From Scylla paramamosain (lineage: Eukaryota > Arthropoda > Malacostraca > Decapoda > Portunidae), in NCBI RefSeq assembly GCF_035594125.1, contig NW_026973714.1, positions 321,001 to 385,000 on the forward strand: a DNA stretch of 64,000 nt, written 5' to 3'. Below the pieces are notes generated by a model. The model was given only the letters and a program-made list of their open reading frames with translations, did not search any database and was not told where the DNA came from. Shown here piece after piece: positions 14,193 to 25,930 of this stretch; position 1 is the stretch's first letter; each line of letters begins with the position of its first letter. Position numbers and translations under genes: made by a program.

Positions 14193-14239
14193 TGGTCGGA
14201 TCTTGTCGTAGTAATGGAGTTTCGTAACTAACGCGACAA

Positions 14240-14366
14240 AAATACAGCCAAGGGAACGAATCACCCTAGGGGACAAATAACCCTAGGGTTCCAATCCTCC
14301 AGGGATGAATACCCCGGGGATGAAGCAACCGGGACATTTCACCCGGGGACGAATCACCCTAGAACC
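14240..14366. repeat. Degenerate 14-17-bp minisatellite with CCTAGG/CCCGGG cores
   Basis: About seven units of the general form GGGACGAATCACCCTAG, drifting to CCCCGGGGATGAA. Each unit border is a short palindrome (CCTAGG or CCGGGG). It directly precedes the GTA tract. Confidence 0.65.
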
Positions 14367-14397
<31 letters not shown>

Positions 14398-14514
14398 ATG
14401 GTGGTGGTGATGGTAATATTGATAATAGTAGTAGTAGTAATAGTAGTAGTAGTAGTGATGGTGGTGGTGGTGGTGGTAGTAATATTGATAATAATAGTAG
14501 TGTAGTAGTAGTAA

Positions 14515-14555
<41 letters not shown>

Positions 14556-14585
14556 ATGGTGGTGATGATGGTGTTAGTAATATCG

Positions 14586-14643
<58 letters not shown>

Positions 14644-14668
14644 CAGTAATAGTAGTAGTAGTGGCAGC
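14367..14668. repeat. (GTA)n trinucleotide tract
   Basis: About 300 bp of GTA/GTG/GAT triplets with interruptions. It yields poly-V, poly-L and poly-Y ORFs that are artefacts. Confidence 0.9.
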
Positions 14669-15230
14669 AGCAGCAGCATATGTTTGTTAATGGAATCGGC
14701 AGCGATAAGCTCATCTCCCCCATCCTAACAAAATAATACAACGGTAATCGGTAATAAATCATCAATGAAGTTTCACATTACAATAGCCTGTAACATGGAG
14801 TCATAAATATTCCTCATATCACATCATTAAGTCGTTAATAATAACAAAAACTTAACTATTGTAATATACAATTATATATAACACAAAAATAAAACGAACA
14901 TCCCCCGTAACATTTCATAAACCACAATACAAAAATAACAAGCCTGAGTGCCCAGTTCTCTTGCAGTGCTTTTATTTATTGTTTTTTTTTCTGTAGTGTT
15001 ATTAATCCCCAACCTATGTTCGTGCGCCCCTATGCACTGTTTTGTAACCAACCTTTCTTTAATAAACTGTTAAACTGCGACTGATGTACAGGCACAGTAC
15101 AAGGTTTTCGGTACAGGTCAGAGTACGTTTCAGAAAAGATGGGATTGCTATTTTTGCTGTTCGAACTTTCTTGGGTTTCGAGACGTGAGCTCGAGGCGAT
15201 GAAGGGTCGAGCCTGAGGGACTTCCCATTT
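14669..15230. other. Non-coding spacer
   Basis: AT-rich unique sequence with no supported gene. A short (CA)n tract lies to the left at 14162-14188. Confidence 0.45.
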
Positions 15231-15329
15231 TTCAGTGTGTGTGTCGTGGTGGCGAGGAGCGGTGGTGTAGCTTCCTTTGGCTGCTGCTTCTCCTTTCTTT
15301 TCCCCCTTTAGTCTTTTTTAACGTTTGTC

Positions 15330-15630
15330 CTCGTGTTCCTCTTCCTCCTCGTTGCCTTTCCATCGTTATCGTTATCATCATCCTCGCCCTCTCCGCTGGC
15401 TTTGTGTTTCTCACCTTACATCTGCAGATGAGGCTCACCCTCCTCTTCCTTTTTCTGCTGCTTCAACGCTTCTCGATTTTAATTTTCTTTCTCTTCGTTC
15501 TCATCTTTTATCTTGTCCTCCACCGCTCCTCTCCACACGAACAAGGACACACACAAGCCACATTGTCAATGTCGATCCGGTGTCATTGCAACGTCTTGTT
15601 CAGGTGAGTTTCAAGCCTTGTATTAAACAG
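15330..15630 (+). repeat. Donor-ended cassette, most diverged copy
   Basis: Pyrimidine-rich sequence whose right edge reads TTGTTCAGGTGAGTTTCAAG (about 15595-15614). It shares GTGAGTTTCAAG with the cassettes at 20415 and 20975. A frame from 15239 is open for 122 residues, is very hydrophobic and resembles no family I know. It is either a true leader exon or simply pyrimidine bias. Confidence 0.35.
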
Positions 15631-15652
15631 TGGAAGTTTGCTTATCTCGTTG

Positions 15653-15659
<7 letters not shown>

Positions 15660-15683
<24 letters not shown>

Positions 15684-16583
15684 TAGTTTTCATGATGTTT
15701 ATAGATAGGTTTGATAAGTTTTTATGTAGTTTACATGCTTTTTAGGGGTAAGTTTTGTTTTCATATTTCCAAGATACACGTATATCTATTTTATTTTTAA
15801 AAATGTTGGTAATGGTACTCAGACTCTTTACGTCCCTCCATCATCACCAGTTTGCTTGTTTTCTCCCTCGCTTCTCCACTCGTTGGCATTTTCTCCTCCT
15901 CCCTCACTGCTTGCTTGTTCTCTTCATCCATCCTTCGCTTGTTCCTCGTTTTGCACGCTCCCACTTCTTTATGTACTTCTCTATCTTCCCTCTTGCCTCT
16001 TCTCAAGTTAATTTGTTCCTGCATCAGTAGTGAGATTTTAAAATATTTGGTAGTATTCCCGGTATCACGTGAACATTGATAATTTCTCCAATAGGTTTAC
16101 AATTATTACCCTTCATCTTCTTTCCATCCTGCCCCCTGACACCTTTCCTGCCTCCACCCGTGCCTCCTTCCTCAGACTCTACCCCCTGCTGGCCTCTGTT
16201 ACTTCTTGCTGCTTTCCTCTCTCCTTCCTCCTCCTCCACTGTTCTTTCTTTGGCTGTCAGTTCGTTTCTTGCAGCATTCCACCGTTTTCCTCCTCCCTCC
16301 CTCCGCTCTAAACGTCAAGATGATAAATTTCGTTCTCTTGTTCGTTTGCTGTCTCCTGTCTACCACTTCTCTCTCCCCTTTCCTCCCTCCCTCTTCAGAG
16401 ATTTATTTCCTTCACTGGTGGATGGAGAGTTGTGCATCGTGGAAGGAGGAGAGGCTGGGGGGGGGGAGTAAGGGAATGTTAGATGGCTAAGTTAGATGTA
16501 CTTGGCTTCATTATCGCTTCTTTTCATGGTAATTTGGTGGTATTAGCTGGTGGTACTACTACTACTACTAATTATTATTATCA

Positions 16584-16627
<44 letters not shown>

Positions 16628-17976
16628 GGATACAAGCTCTTCAGGGGTCATTCGGTCCCTCGTTTCCCCCTGATTCATGTGTTTCCTCCTTTACTCGTTA
16701 ACTAGTTACTTCCTTTTCTCCACGCCTCCATCACCATCCTCCTCTTCTACTTCCTTACTTTCTCTCCTCGTCCCTCCACCTCCTCGTCCCCCTCCTCGTT
16801 TCCCTCCCTCCCTCCCTTCCTCCTAGAATTGCCTCCCAACTATTTCGGAATTAATCGTAAATCGTCCTTCTGGTGATTCATTGTTTAAAATATTATAATT
16901 TACGTGATGCTTGTTAATGTTAAAAGTTCCTTGAATACTGGCAATGTACGCGACGTGCGTCTCGCTGATATGTTTTTCATCATCCTCTTCGCGCTTCCAA
17001 CTTCTGCCCTGAATGTTTCTCTTTCCCTTTCCCTCTTTTCTTTCTTTAACTAACCCTCTGTTATGATCCCCACCTTTGCGCCTTCCTTTTTTTTTTTCAT
17101 CCGCCGCCACCTTCTCTGTCTGTCCGTCTGTCTGTCTGTGCCTCGCCCCTCTCTGTTTATCTTTATCTCTTGTCTGTCTTTCTTTCTCTGTCAGCGTCTA
17201 CCTCTTGTCGATTCCCTTCCAATTTTCTGTTATCGCTTACTCGTGCGTGTGATAAATTATACAGATCTTTGTAATTTCTTGTTTCACTTCCAAAAGCTGC
17301 TAGTATATTTACTCCATTGCTGTCTCGGTGCAAGTTTTCAAGTCCTTGAAATAATTAGGCAGTCAGTTATTTGTTATTGACGAGGATTACGGAACAACAA
17401 CAATAACGAATGAACGCTTTTAGATGGTTGTGATACGTATACCACCTGTTTACCAAATATAATAATAGGAGCTTCAACTCTTGCGATCCGTATTCAAACA
17501 TTTGCTATAGTTCTTGTTAACACAAAATTAAGCAATTATAAGAGTGTTAGAGATTACACAAATTTCTTTGGTTTGTAACAGGAAACCGGAACAAGGAGAC
17601 ATGAAAGTTGGCGGTGCGTGTGGCTGTGATGAGCGGCGGCGGCGTGTGGCGTGGCGAGCGGGTTTCTGCAGTATCCTTCTCCTTCCCGTTTTCTGTTATT
17701 CCCCTTTCTCTTCCTCCGCCTACAGTACTAATACTCGCTCTTGTACGATGGCCTTTTTTTTTTTTCCTTCGTTGCAATATTTTGTCTGTTTTCTCTTTCT
17801 TTTCTTCTCGTGCTTTTTATTCACATTATTTCTTATTCTATTTTGTTTATTTTGTGCGTTTGTACGTGTGTATTTTCCTCTTCACATTTTATTTGGATTT
17901 TCTTAATTTTCTCGTATTTTTGCTTGATTATTCCTCCTATTCTTCCTTGTATCACACACACACACACACACACACA
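15660..17976. other. Pyrimidine-rich non-coding region
   Basis: Short GT (15658-15682), ACT/ATT (16555-16627) and CT-rich tracts in sequence biased to C and T on the plus strand. ORFs are low-complexity S/L/F/P translations. I recognise no protein domain. Confidence 0.5.
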
Positions 17977-18240
17977 CCGCGTAGTGTAGTGGTTGTTAGC
18001 ACGTTCGGCTCACAACGAAAGAAGGCCTGGGTTCGAATCCCGGGAGCGACGAGGCAAATGGATGAGCCTCTTAATGTGTAGTCCCTGTTCACCTAACAGC
18101 AAGTAGGTAAGGGATGTAACCCGAGGGGTTGTGACCTCGCTGTCCCGGTGTGTGGTCACACACACACCTCATCGTCTTTTACTACCGATGCCGTTGCTAT
18201 GACAAGTATTTTATACTTAATGAATTTATAATTTATTAAT
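17977..18240 (+). mobile_element. tRNA-derived SINE
   Basis: The head carries a box A-like GTAGTGTAGTGGTTGTTAGC (about 17981-18000) and a perfect box B GGTTCGAATCCC (18030-18041). The anticodon region is degenerate. The body runs to about 18180 and an ATT-rich tract follows at 18250-18322, typical of a SINE tail. Different family from the SINE at 10765. Confidence 0.75.
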
Positions 18241-18248
18241 TTATTCGC

Positions 18249-18249
<1 letters not shown>

Positions 18250-18309
<60 letters not shown>

Positions 18310-18376
18310 CATTATTATTATTAAATAGTTTAAATAGTTTATTTATTTATCTACATATATTATTTTTATTTTATTA

Positions 18377-18408
<32 letters not shown>

Positions 18409-18413
18409 TTTTT

Positions 18414-18468
<55 letters not shown>
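18250..18468. repeat. (ATT)n tracts followed by (GT)n
   Basis: ATT repeats at 18250-18322 and about 18375-18405, a T-run, then (GT)n at 18419-18468. Confidence 0.9.
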
Positions 18469-18469
18469 C

Positions 18470-19142
18470 GGGGATGAGTTTTACAGCTCGCATCGCAAGT
18501 TGTATTAAAATTCAATACCCACATTTGCTCGCTCGTGTATATATTGTTTAGTGTTATCAGCGCTTCTTAAGAACCAGGATTTTAATTTAAGAGATTATAA
18601 ACTTTACGTGATATTAAGTTTTGTTTGGTTAACACTTGATGCGCTTCATCCTTTGTTCGTGTTTCATTCTCTTTCCTCGTGTAAACTGCTGTCCTCATTC
18701 GTTTGTTCCCTTCTTTTATGCACTTGAACCATCCAACCACAATTTTTCGGTTCCCTCTGCACTTGTGTTGTTGTCTTGTTCATCTTGTATTCTAAGGCAA
18801 TGGAAGTCCGTTGATTTCTGTTGCTATTTTTAAATTCTTGCACTATATACATTTTTCATAGATTCTCCAGGAAACCATGATTTTAAGACCAATTGGAAAG
18901 TGGGTGAGTGTTCGAAAGCACACACAAAAGTTCCTAATATCACCGTAAGTCGCTAGAGGCAAACTTTAGAGATTCAGTAAATCTTTGTTTATGTTGCTTT
19001 TTCTCCCTTTACAGATTGCCTGTTCATCTTTGCCTTCCTCAACGTTTTGTTATTCTCGTCTTCCGCTTTTATTCCTGCTGCACTTCTAGTTTCAAGAGAC
19101 TCGGTTTGTGAGTCGTATGCTTGCGTGCGTTGCAGTGGTGAG

Positions 19143-19173
<31 letters not shown>

Positions 19174-19317
19174 TCTGGCTAGTGGACAGAGGACTTGTGT
19201 GTGGTGGGGTGGGGACAGTATTTAGTGAAGGAATGTGGTTGTGTGTGTGTGTGTGTGTGTGTGTTGGTGGGGGGTGGGAATGGTGGTGGGTGACGGGGAG
19301 CGCGTCGTTGCAGTCTT
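18470..19317. other. Non-coding spacer with two GT tracts
   Basis: No supported gene. GT tracts lie at about 19147-19172 and 19240-19264. Confidence 0.45.
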
Positions 19318-19610
19318 AACATTTTCTCTCGTTATCCACGTCCTCTTTGTCAGCCTCCACCTTTTTCTTGTCCCCTGAGTTTTCTGCTTCCTTTTCTGCA
19401 TGAACTTACACATATCGTCGTCTCCTTTTACTTCTTCATCCTTTTGCTTTTCAGTCGTGATGGTCCTCGTCCAGCTCCTCGCCACCTCACCACACGCCAC
19501 CACCGTCCCTGTTGATGCTGCGTCAACTTTATTGGTGAGCCTTGCGTCCCAAACCTTTTTTTTTCCCTCTCCTGTATTCCTCACCGCTCGTTTAGGCTGT
19601 CATCTTTCCC
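19318..19610 (+). repeat. Donor-ended cassette, copy 1
   Basis: First of three clearly related blocks. Shared landmarks in order are: CCACGTCCTC, TTTTACTTCTTCATCC, GTGATGGTCCTCGTCCAGCT, a GCCACC-rich part, TTATTGGTGAG, then CACCGCTCGTTTAGGCT and a CT array (19645-19711). The related frame in all copies gives a hydrophobic MVLV/LLL core followed by a T/R/H-rich part and ends at the GTGAG. No family recognised. Confidence 0.55.
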
Positions 19611-19641
19611 TTCCCCTTTCTCTTTCTTTTCACCACTTTCA

Positions 19642-19644
<3 letters not shown>

Positions 19645-19711
<67 letters not shown>
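19645..19711. repeat. (CT)n microsatellite
   Basis: About 66 bp of CT, immediately right of cassette copy 1. Confidence 0.95.
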
Positions 19712-19714
<3 letters not shown>

Positions 19715-20414
19715 TTGGAATAAATTATCTAAAAATATCGTGTTTATTTACGTGATTTTTTTTCTCATTCCTTTCTCTCAGCTTCCATTTATTTTTCTTG
19801 AATAAATTCTAAGGCGTTAAAGCAAGAGAGCAAGATACTGAGAGAACAATATCTGCGTGTAATGTTCACCACCACGGTCTTGGAGATCACGTGTTAGACC
19901 AAAGCGAGCTATATATGTATACACCTCAGGGAAAGCGTAGAGTTCATGGCATCCTGATCAGTGAGTAAGCCTGGGAATTTTCTTAAACCACTCATCTAAT
20001 CCTGTTTTTCATGTAGGAGGGGGTGAAGGAGAATATATCTGCTCCCTCTTCATGATCGCCTCTATATGTATGCTCAGGGAGATCAGTAACTTCTCGCTCA
20101 TTAATTAATTTTCACTGCAACATGCAACAATTCACAGCACTAGAAACAATGTATGAAATATCTGTGAGCGTCTACAACAAACGAGAGAATTAAAGAGTAT
20201 GTTCTGTAATTTCTACCCAGGATAATGTTTGGAGGCGGCTGTCAAAAAGGAAGAGATGTCTCAGCGTGCCAAATAGCAGTGAAGAAGTTAAGAATCCTTG
20301 GCATCAGAGTGCAAAGCGAAAATTGGCTTGTCAGACGATAGGTAAGGACGATACCTCACAGCTAGCGAGTAAAGTGGGGACCGGCAGCAATCAGGGAAGG
20401 ACTACATGCACGCA
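19712..20414. other. Non-coding spacer inside the cassette array
   Basis: Contains the word GATACTGAGAGAACAATATC (19834-19853), which recurs after copy 2 as GATACCGAGAGAACAATATT, so the duplicated unit is longer than the exon-like core. No gene is supported. Confidence 0.5.
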
Positions 20415-20636
20415 GTTTCACTAATCTTGTTGTAGTCTTAAATTTCTTTCGTCCACTTCCACATCTTGTCTGCCTTTTCTGCTCTCTTCCCATGGACTTG
20501 AAAATATTTCCTTTTACTACTTCATCATTCTTTTCTCTTTTGTCTTGATGGTCCTTGTCCTGCTCCTCGTCACTCGCCGCCACCTCTCCCTGTCAGCTTT
20601 ATTTATTGGTGAGTTTCAAGACGTGCAATCCCAAAG

Positions 20637-20684
<48 letters not shown>
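20415..20684 (+). repeat. Donor-ended cassette, copy 2, with CT array
   Basis: Reads TCCACTTCCACATCTTGTCT, TTTTACTACTTCATCATTC, TTGATGGTCCTTGTCCTGCT, then TTTATTGGTGAGTTTCAAG and a CT array (20640-20684). It is parallel to the copies at 19318 and 20975. Confidence 0.55.
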
Positions 20685-20688
<4 letters not shown>

Positions 20689-20974
20689 TGTGTGTGTGTT
20701 CTGATTCTGGTAATGTAACTTTAGATGATATAGACTTCGTTTACATGATTTTAGACAAATTCCTTACTCTTTTTTTCGGAATCAGATTCTGATGAAACTT
20801 TTATCCCACATTTTTTCTTCACTTTTTTTCTCTCCATTTTCTCACTCGGTTTTCGTTTTTGCAAGATACCGAGAGAACAATATTTAATTAAGAAAGGATA
20901 GTTAGTGTACATGCGTGCCTATGGATGGTATAGTCCAGTAGCAGTCTGAAGATGATCGTATAGTCCTGTAGCAG

Positions 20975-21260
20975 TCTTAAGATGATCATCCTGTCATCCA
21001 CATCCTCCTTTTTATTGTCCTCCTTTAGGGATTCTTGCTTCTTGCACGTAAACGTATTGTCATTTACTTCCTCATTCTTTCTTCGTCTTGATGTTACTTG
21101 TCTTGCTCTTCGTCACACGCCGCCGCCTCGCCACCACGGCTGCTGTTGGTGCTGCCGGCAACTACATTGGTGAGTTTCAAGGCAAAGCTTTCTCTCTTTC
21201 CCGTATTCTTCACCGCTCGTTTAGGCTACCATCTATCTCCTCTCCCCTCCCCTCTCTCTC
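20975..21260 (+). repeat. Donor-ended cassette, copy 3
   Basis: Reads GTCATCCACATCCTCC, TTTACTTCCTCATTC, TTGATGTTACTTGTCTTGCT, then CTACATTGGTGAGTTTCAAG, followed by CACCGCTCGTTTAGGCT as in copy 1. The 119-residue frame opened at 21088 runs through the donor and has no known domain. Confidence 0.55.
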
Positions 21261-22948
21261 TCTCTTTTTTTTCTTTCGAGTTACTGTAACTTTACAAAGA
21301 TTTAAAAGCCTTCATTCATATTTGTGCATTTTTGATTGTGTAAATTTCTTGGTATATTTTTTGTTCGGTTCCAGATTCCAATCAGACTTTCAAGTTTTTT
21401 CAACCTTTCTCTCTCCATTTTTCCTTCTCTTCACTCCAAGTTTTTAATTTTTAAGGCTTTGAAGAAAGAAATCAAGATGCCGATAGAATAATGTGTGTGT
21501 GTGTGTGTGTGTGCGTGTGTTTGACGAGTATTGTGCATTTGCTTATTGTTTTCTACTATTTTTGGTTTTCTCTTTTGACGTTCCATTTTTTTACACTTAC
21601 CTGTCGAACTTCATTGCAGTCCTCGTCATTGCGTTCCCTCATGCGTCGCTGTCATGGCACCCTGGAACACTACAGCCACAACTGCTGCTGTCTTTCATCC
21701 TATAACAGGTGATGTGTACTACCAGTTCTCATACGTTATTCAGCAAGCGATGTTTTTCTGAAAATCATCGTAATTTTCCGAAAGAATGATAGAATTTTCA
21801 GCAAAACCGTGGACATTATATAATCTTTTCCTATTCCTGTCCCTAGATTTATTTTTCTCTCCCCTTGCAAGTCTACCACCCCCCACCTCCATCCTTGCGG
21901 TGGTATCTTTCAGTTAACACCTGTGTACTGTGTTTTTACTTTTTTTTTTTTTTACCTTTCATTGACTTATTCCTGTCTTCTTTTTCTGTTTCATTTTTTT
22001 TTTTTCGCTCCGATAATGATGTTAATTTCCTCACACACTACGGCTCTTTTCTAGCAGCTGTGATTTAGGATTAGGAATATCTACTGGATGGGGTTCTGTC
22101 CCTTGATATTGCTGAGTATTAACCTACAGTTTTAGCCACAAATATTGCTGATCATTAGTTATATTATGGTGTGGTGTGGTAGTGATGTCAGGCTGCAGTG
22201 GTGAAATGTTTTCTTGATGTGGTGGTGGTTAGGAAAAGACAGTGAGAGATAATGGTATAGTGATACACAAGGTACAGTCGGCTTCAAAATGAAACACACT
22301 TTCTTACCTCTGTTCCTACCAATATTTCTAGCCTCTTACCATGTCAACTCCAGGTTTATTAGGAGGTAGTAAATATGATTGGTTGGAAGTCTGAAGCTTC
22401 CTGTACATGCGGTAAAGGTAATAATGTGAATGACTTGTGATGATGAGGGGAGAAAGGTGGCGATAGATGAGGATGGTGGTGATATTGTTCAGTGAGTGAA
22501 AAAAGGTTAACGCATGGTGCTGGAGGTGGCTGGGGGTGTGAGAGTGAGAGTGATGGAGGATCAGAGGTGATGTGATTGTCAATGATGGTGTCAATGATGG
22601 GTGCTGGAGTGATGGAGGTCACGGGAGGTTGGATAACGGCGTGATGATTAGTGATGGGGGAGTAATGGATATGACGTGTTGTGAGGGAATGATGATTAAT
22701 GATGGGAAGTGATGTGTACTGACAGCCTATTTTTCTTTAGGGCAATATGGGCTTCGGTTCCCTCCCATTGCTTCCTTGCAACCCTGTCTCCTTTCTCATT
22801 TACCGAGTTTCACATATTACCGTTACTGGTAATTTAAATTTTCTTTACTCTGAGTTGTGACCTTCGTTCTTTCACTCAACTGAGTGTATCGAATGATAAT
22901 TTTTACGTAATGAAAAAAAAAACGAAATTATTTTCAAGATTATCACTG

Positions 22949-22950
<2 letters not shown>
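21261..22950. other. Non-coding spacer
   Basis: Pyrimidine-rich to about 22060, with a GT tract at 21490-21515. It then becomes GATGGTG-rich (22160-22720) with no supported gene. A weak cassette-like echo is TTGCAGTCCTCGTCATTGCG near 21616. Confidence 0.4.

Positions 22951-22999
<49 letters not shown>
22951..22999. repeat. (CT)n microsatellite
   Basis: About 48 bp of CT. Confidence 0.95.
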
Positions 23000-23002
<3 letters not shown>

Positions 23003-23217
23003 ATTGTCGATTCTCTGTTTCCATCCTCTACAGAGCACTTTACACCGTCATTCGTTCTCTCTCCCTCTTCTCCTCCCCTGGGACGTAGTCTGTCCTCTCA
23101 AACGGTGTTTACGAACCACAGCCACTTACCAAAGACTTATTTAAAATCGATTTCTCTCCCCACCTCTTTCCCTATCATTGCTAGTTTTCTCAGCCTAACA
23201 TGACTTGTTACCCAGCC

Positions 23218-23397
23218 AGGTGTGTCAGCGGTGTTGTGATCGTCGCCTAGAGGTGTCCATGTTCCGGGAGTCGCTGCCCTTCCAGTCCCCCTCCGCTGTC
23301 TGTCTGAGCAACCTGGGTGAAGAGCGGCGGACGCCGCGTTCCATGTTAATGTTTCCTGACCAGCCGTCCTCTCTTATTTTCCCAGTCCTAGCGAGGT
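23218..23397 (+). CDS. Possible unidentified exon
   Basis: A GC-rich open stretch between an acceptor-like TTACCCAG (about 23209-23216) and a donor-like GCGAG/GTGAAG (about 23397). The frame reads VCQRCCDRRLEVSMFRESLP, then FQSPSAVCLSNLGEERRTPR. No homology is recognised. Base composition contrasts with its AT-rich surroundings, but both strands are open here, so this could be chance. Kept only as a candidate. Confidence 0.2.
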
Positions 23398-23601
23398 GAA
23401 GGAGGGACGCTTGCTTCTGCGGCAAACAAGGACTGAGGTGAAGGAGGGACGCTTGCTTCTGCGGCAAACAGAAGCAATCCGCGAGGACGACAGGAAGGTG
23501 CGAACGTTTGATTGATGTGGATGAAAATGGTTAATTAATTGCTCAATATGTTGCTGACCAGCAGTCTTCAACGTTCGCACCTTGTCATCCTCGTGGGTTG
23601 C
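23393..23601. repeat. Direct 41-bp duplication plus a 32-34-bp inverted repeat
   Basis: GAGGTGAAGGAGGGACGCTT and what follows occur at 23393 and 23434. Next to it, the arm at 23474-23508 (ending AAGGTGCGAACGTT) is nearly the reverse complement of 23570-23601 (starting AACGTTCGCACCTT), with a loop of about 60 bases. Confidence 0.7.
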
Positions 23602-23929
23602 TATCTTAAACACCTTCACCACTTTATCAGAAGCCGCCTCCTTTACTAACTAGTAGGGACTGGAGAGGCAAAGAGGACGGGGCTGATCAGCAAACGGACG
23701 GAGAAACCAAGAGTATGTATGATAAGTAGTATGAGGTTGTTAATTCAGCTTGAAAACTTTGTAGTATGCAACGTAATATAGCAGGTAATGGCAGGGGGAA
23801 CAGGTTAAGTTGCCTTTAAATGTGAAAACCATAATATGAAGTGAGGTGTAGTAGAGTTTTTTATTTCGTGCGTAATTTACAGTAGTAATTAATTACTCAC
23901 AAAATTCTCCTCTCGAGTTCAGTTATTCG

Positions 23930-25786
23930 CTGCTCTCTCGCTTCCCAGATGCCATCTCGTGTCTCCAACCCTACGGGGTGGTTGTAAGCACCGAGGACGC
24001 AAGGATGGGGATAGCCCACGAACGCCCGGCGATGTCTTTAGTACGAAAACTCTGGGAGGGCGAAGGCACGTGGCATTCAGCGGGTGAGAACTCAGCAATG
24101 TTGCTGGAAGACAAGCAAGTGTTGCAACTGTGGACATCTAGCACCAGAGCGGTAGCCGGCCATCACGAATTACCCACACCATTTCGAGATGAAGAACCGG
24201 ATCTGCCAAACAACAACAACGAGATGGCGCAGAAACGCTTGAAGGGACAGACGACGCCTCGCTAGGGATCCGGACTTCAGACGACGATATGCAGGAGAGA
24301 GAGAGAACAATTGCTATTAGAGAGTTATGCCAGCGTCTGAACGTGAAGGACCACGAGGAGTAACCTGGTGCCTGCCTCACCATCCACTCATGAACCCAAA
24401 CAAACCTGAGAAAGTGAAGGCTTTGTTTGCGCAGCGAAGTACAACAACGTTTCCCTCAAAGACGGAGTGATGCAGGTTCCTGACCTAAATAGCAAACTGG
24501 TGGGTGCCCTTCTGCGTTTCCGAAGTGAACTGATTGCCGCGATGGCTAATGATGTGAAGGCAATGTTTCTCATCAAGCTGGCGTGACCCCTCTTCACCGA
24601 GACTCCTTAAGATTCCTTTAGTGGAAAGATGGGGACCTAAGGAGGGTAACGCGCGCCTACCGAATGACGGGTATGTCTTTTCGGATGTGTATGGAGTCCC
24701 TCCTGTGCTGCTTACGCATTGCAATGAACTTTGAGTTTGACCGACTGTGAGGAAGAATATCGCATGGCCAGTAGTAAACTAAGCATGGAGAGGCTTGTAC
24801 GTGGACAACTTGATTCTTTCAGTACCTCCACCGAAAATGCCTCCAGATTTACTCGCGATCTTCAACAAATGCTCACAAAGAGAGGATTTCTGCTAACAAA
24901 GTGGGGTTAGTAGTAACCATAAGGAGACATAGTAGTAGTACACTGTGTCCTACAGAGAGAGACATGAATAAGAATAGATCTGAGTAAGGACGCACTGGCT
25001 ACAAAACAGGATCTGGAAAGGGATCAATCAACTAGCTGTGAGGGGAGTACTGAGGGTGAGCAGTTCCGTGTATGACCCTCTTGGACTGGTCAGTCCTGTA
25101 ATGATTAAGGCGAAGGCGAAGAAGATCTTTCAGGACGAGTGCAACCGAAAGGAAGGATGGATGCCCCCCTCCTGCTAAATCACCACAGGTCCTAGTTGGC
25201 TTGGCTAGAGGAGTTACCACGACTGACGGTCTTTCAAGTTCCCCGATGCTACAGGCGGGAGGACATGGGAGACGTTATCACTTACCAACTGCATCATTTC
25301 AGATCAAACATGCTGAGATGGTGATATTAAGAGTTGTTCAAACCACAACGTGCAAAGAAGAGATGAACCTAAAGTTAAAGTCAAAGAAAAAAAACTACAG
25401 AGGAAGCATTCGATCTGTCGAGTGGAACCCTTCATGGGTGAGGGTGGATTTTACTCCATGTGGACGGCTGGACCACGCACCGTTGCCTGCTACAAGTCGG
25501 TATCCCATTTCCACCATGCTCATACGGAGAGAGATCATCATATCACACAAAATTGATTCTACAAGAGTGCATGAGAACTTACTTACTTGACAGTTCACGC
25601 AGGATGGGAGCATGTTACGTCACACTTACTGGATTCCACACACACCACCTGCCTGAGGACCGAGACTAACCCCCATGCTGGCACCATTCTCGTCAGCTGG
25701 AGTGGATTGCTTCAGACCGTTCTTGGTCAAAGTGGAAAGAAGCAGAGTGAAAGTGTTGGGGATGCCTCCACGTGCACGCACATAAG
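23930..25786 (+). pseudogene. BEL/Pao retrotransposon pol fragment (left part), degenerate
   Basis: Broken frames carry BEL/Pao pol landmarks in order. The RT-preceding block is KLWEGEGTWHSAGENSA, then LPNNNNEMAQKRLK (24080-24245). RT blocks LLRFRSELIAAMANDVKAMF and LRFLWWKDGD-like lie at about 24500-24660, and the RT end LTKRGFLLTKWG near 24890. The post-RT block VYDPLGLVSPVMIKAKAKK is at about 25066-25125, and the integrase N-terminal block follows at 25400-25780 (CGRLDHAPLP, then GVDCF.PFLVK). Stops and shifts interrupt every block and the RNase H region is largely absent. The element resumes at 30726 after an inserted LINE. It is inactive. Confidence 0.7.
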
Positions 25787-25930
25787 AACATAAGAAATAA
25801 GGGAAGCTGCAAGAAGCGACCAGGCTTCTTCATGCAGGGACGTGGCAGTCTCTGTATGAAATATATCTACCTATTTTTCTCTATTTCTTATCCCTATCCA
25901 TAAACCTGTCTAATCTTAAAGCTCTCTAGT
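25787..25930 (-). mobile_element. CR1-type LINE, 3' terminal piece of the split copy
   Basis: This is the 3' end of the CR1 that continues at 27371. On the plus strand it starts with the short tandem tail CATAAGAACATAAGAA, then GGGAAGCTGCAAGAAG and GTGGCAGTCTCTGTATGAAA. It stops at AAAGCTCTCTAGT, where another LINE is inserted. CR1-like elements end in short tandem repeats rather than poly-A, which fits. Confidence 0.7.

Noticed and set aside
14359..14679. Poly-L, poly-Y and poly-V ORFs
   Set aside because: They are translations of the GTA trinucleotide tract.
15755..16490. Hydrophobic ORFs that look like membrane proteins
   Set aside because: The plus strand is C/T-rich, so Leu, Ser, Phe and Pro dominate in any frame; several frames are open at once and none has a known domain.
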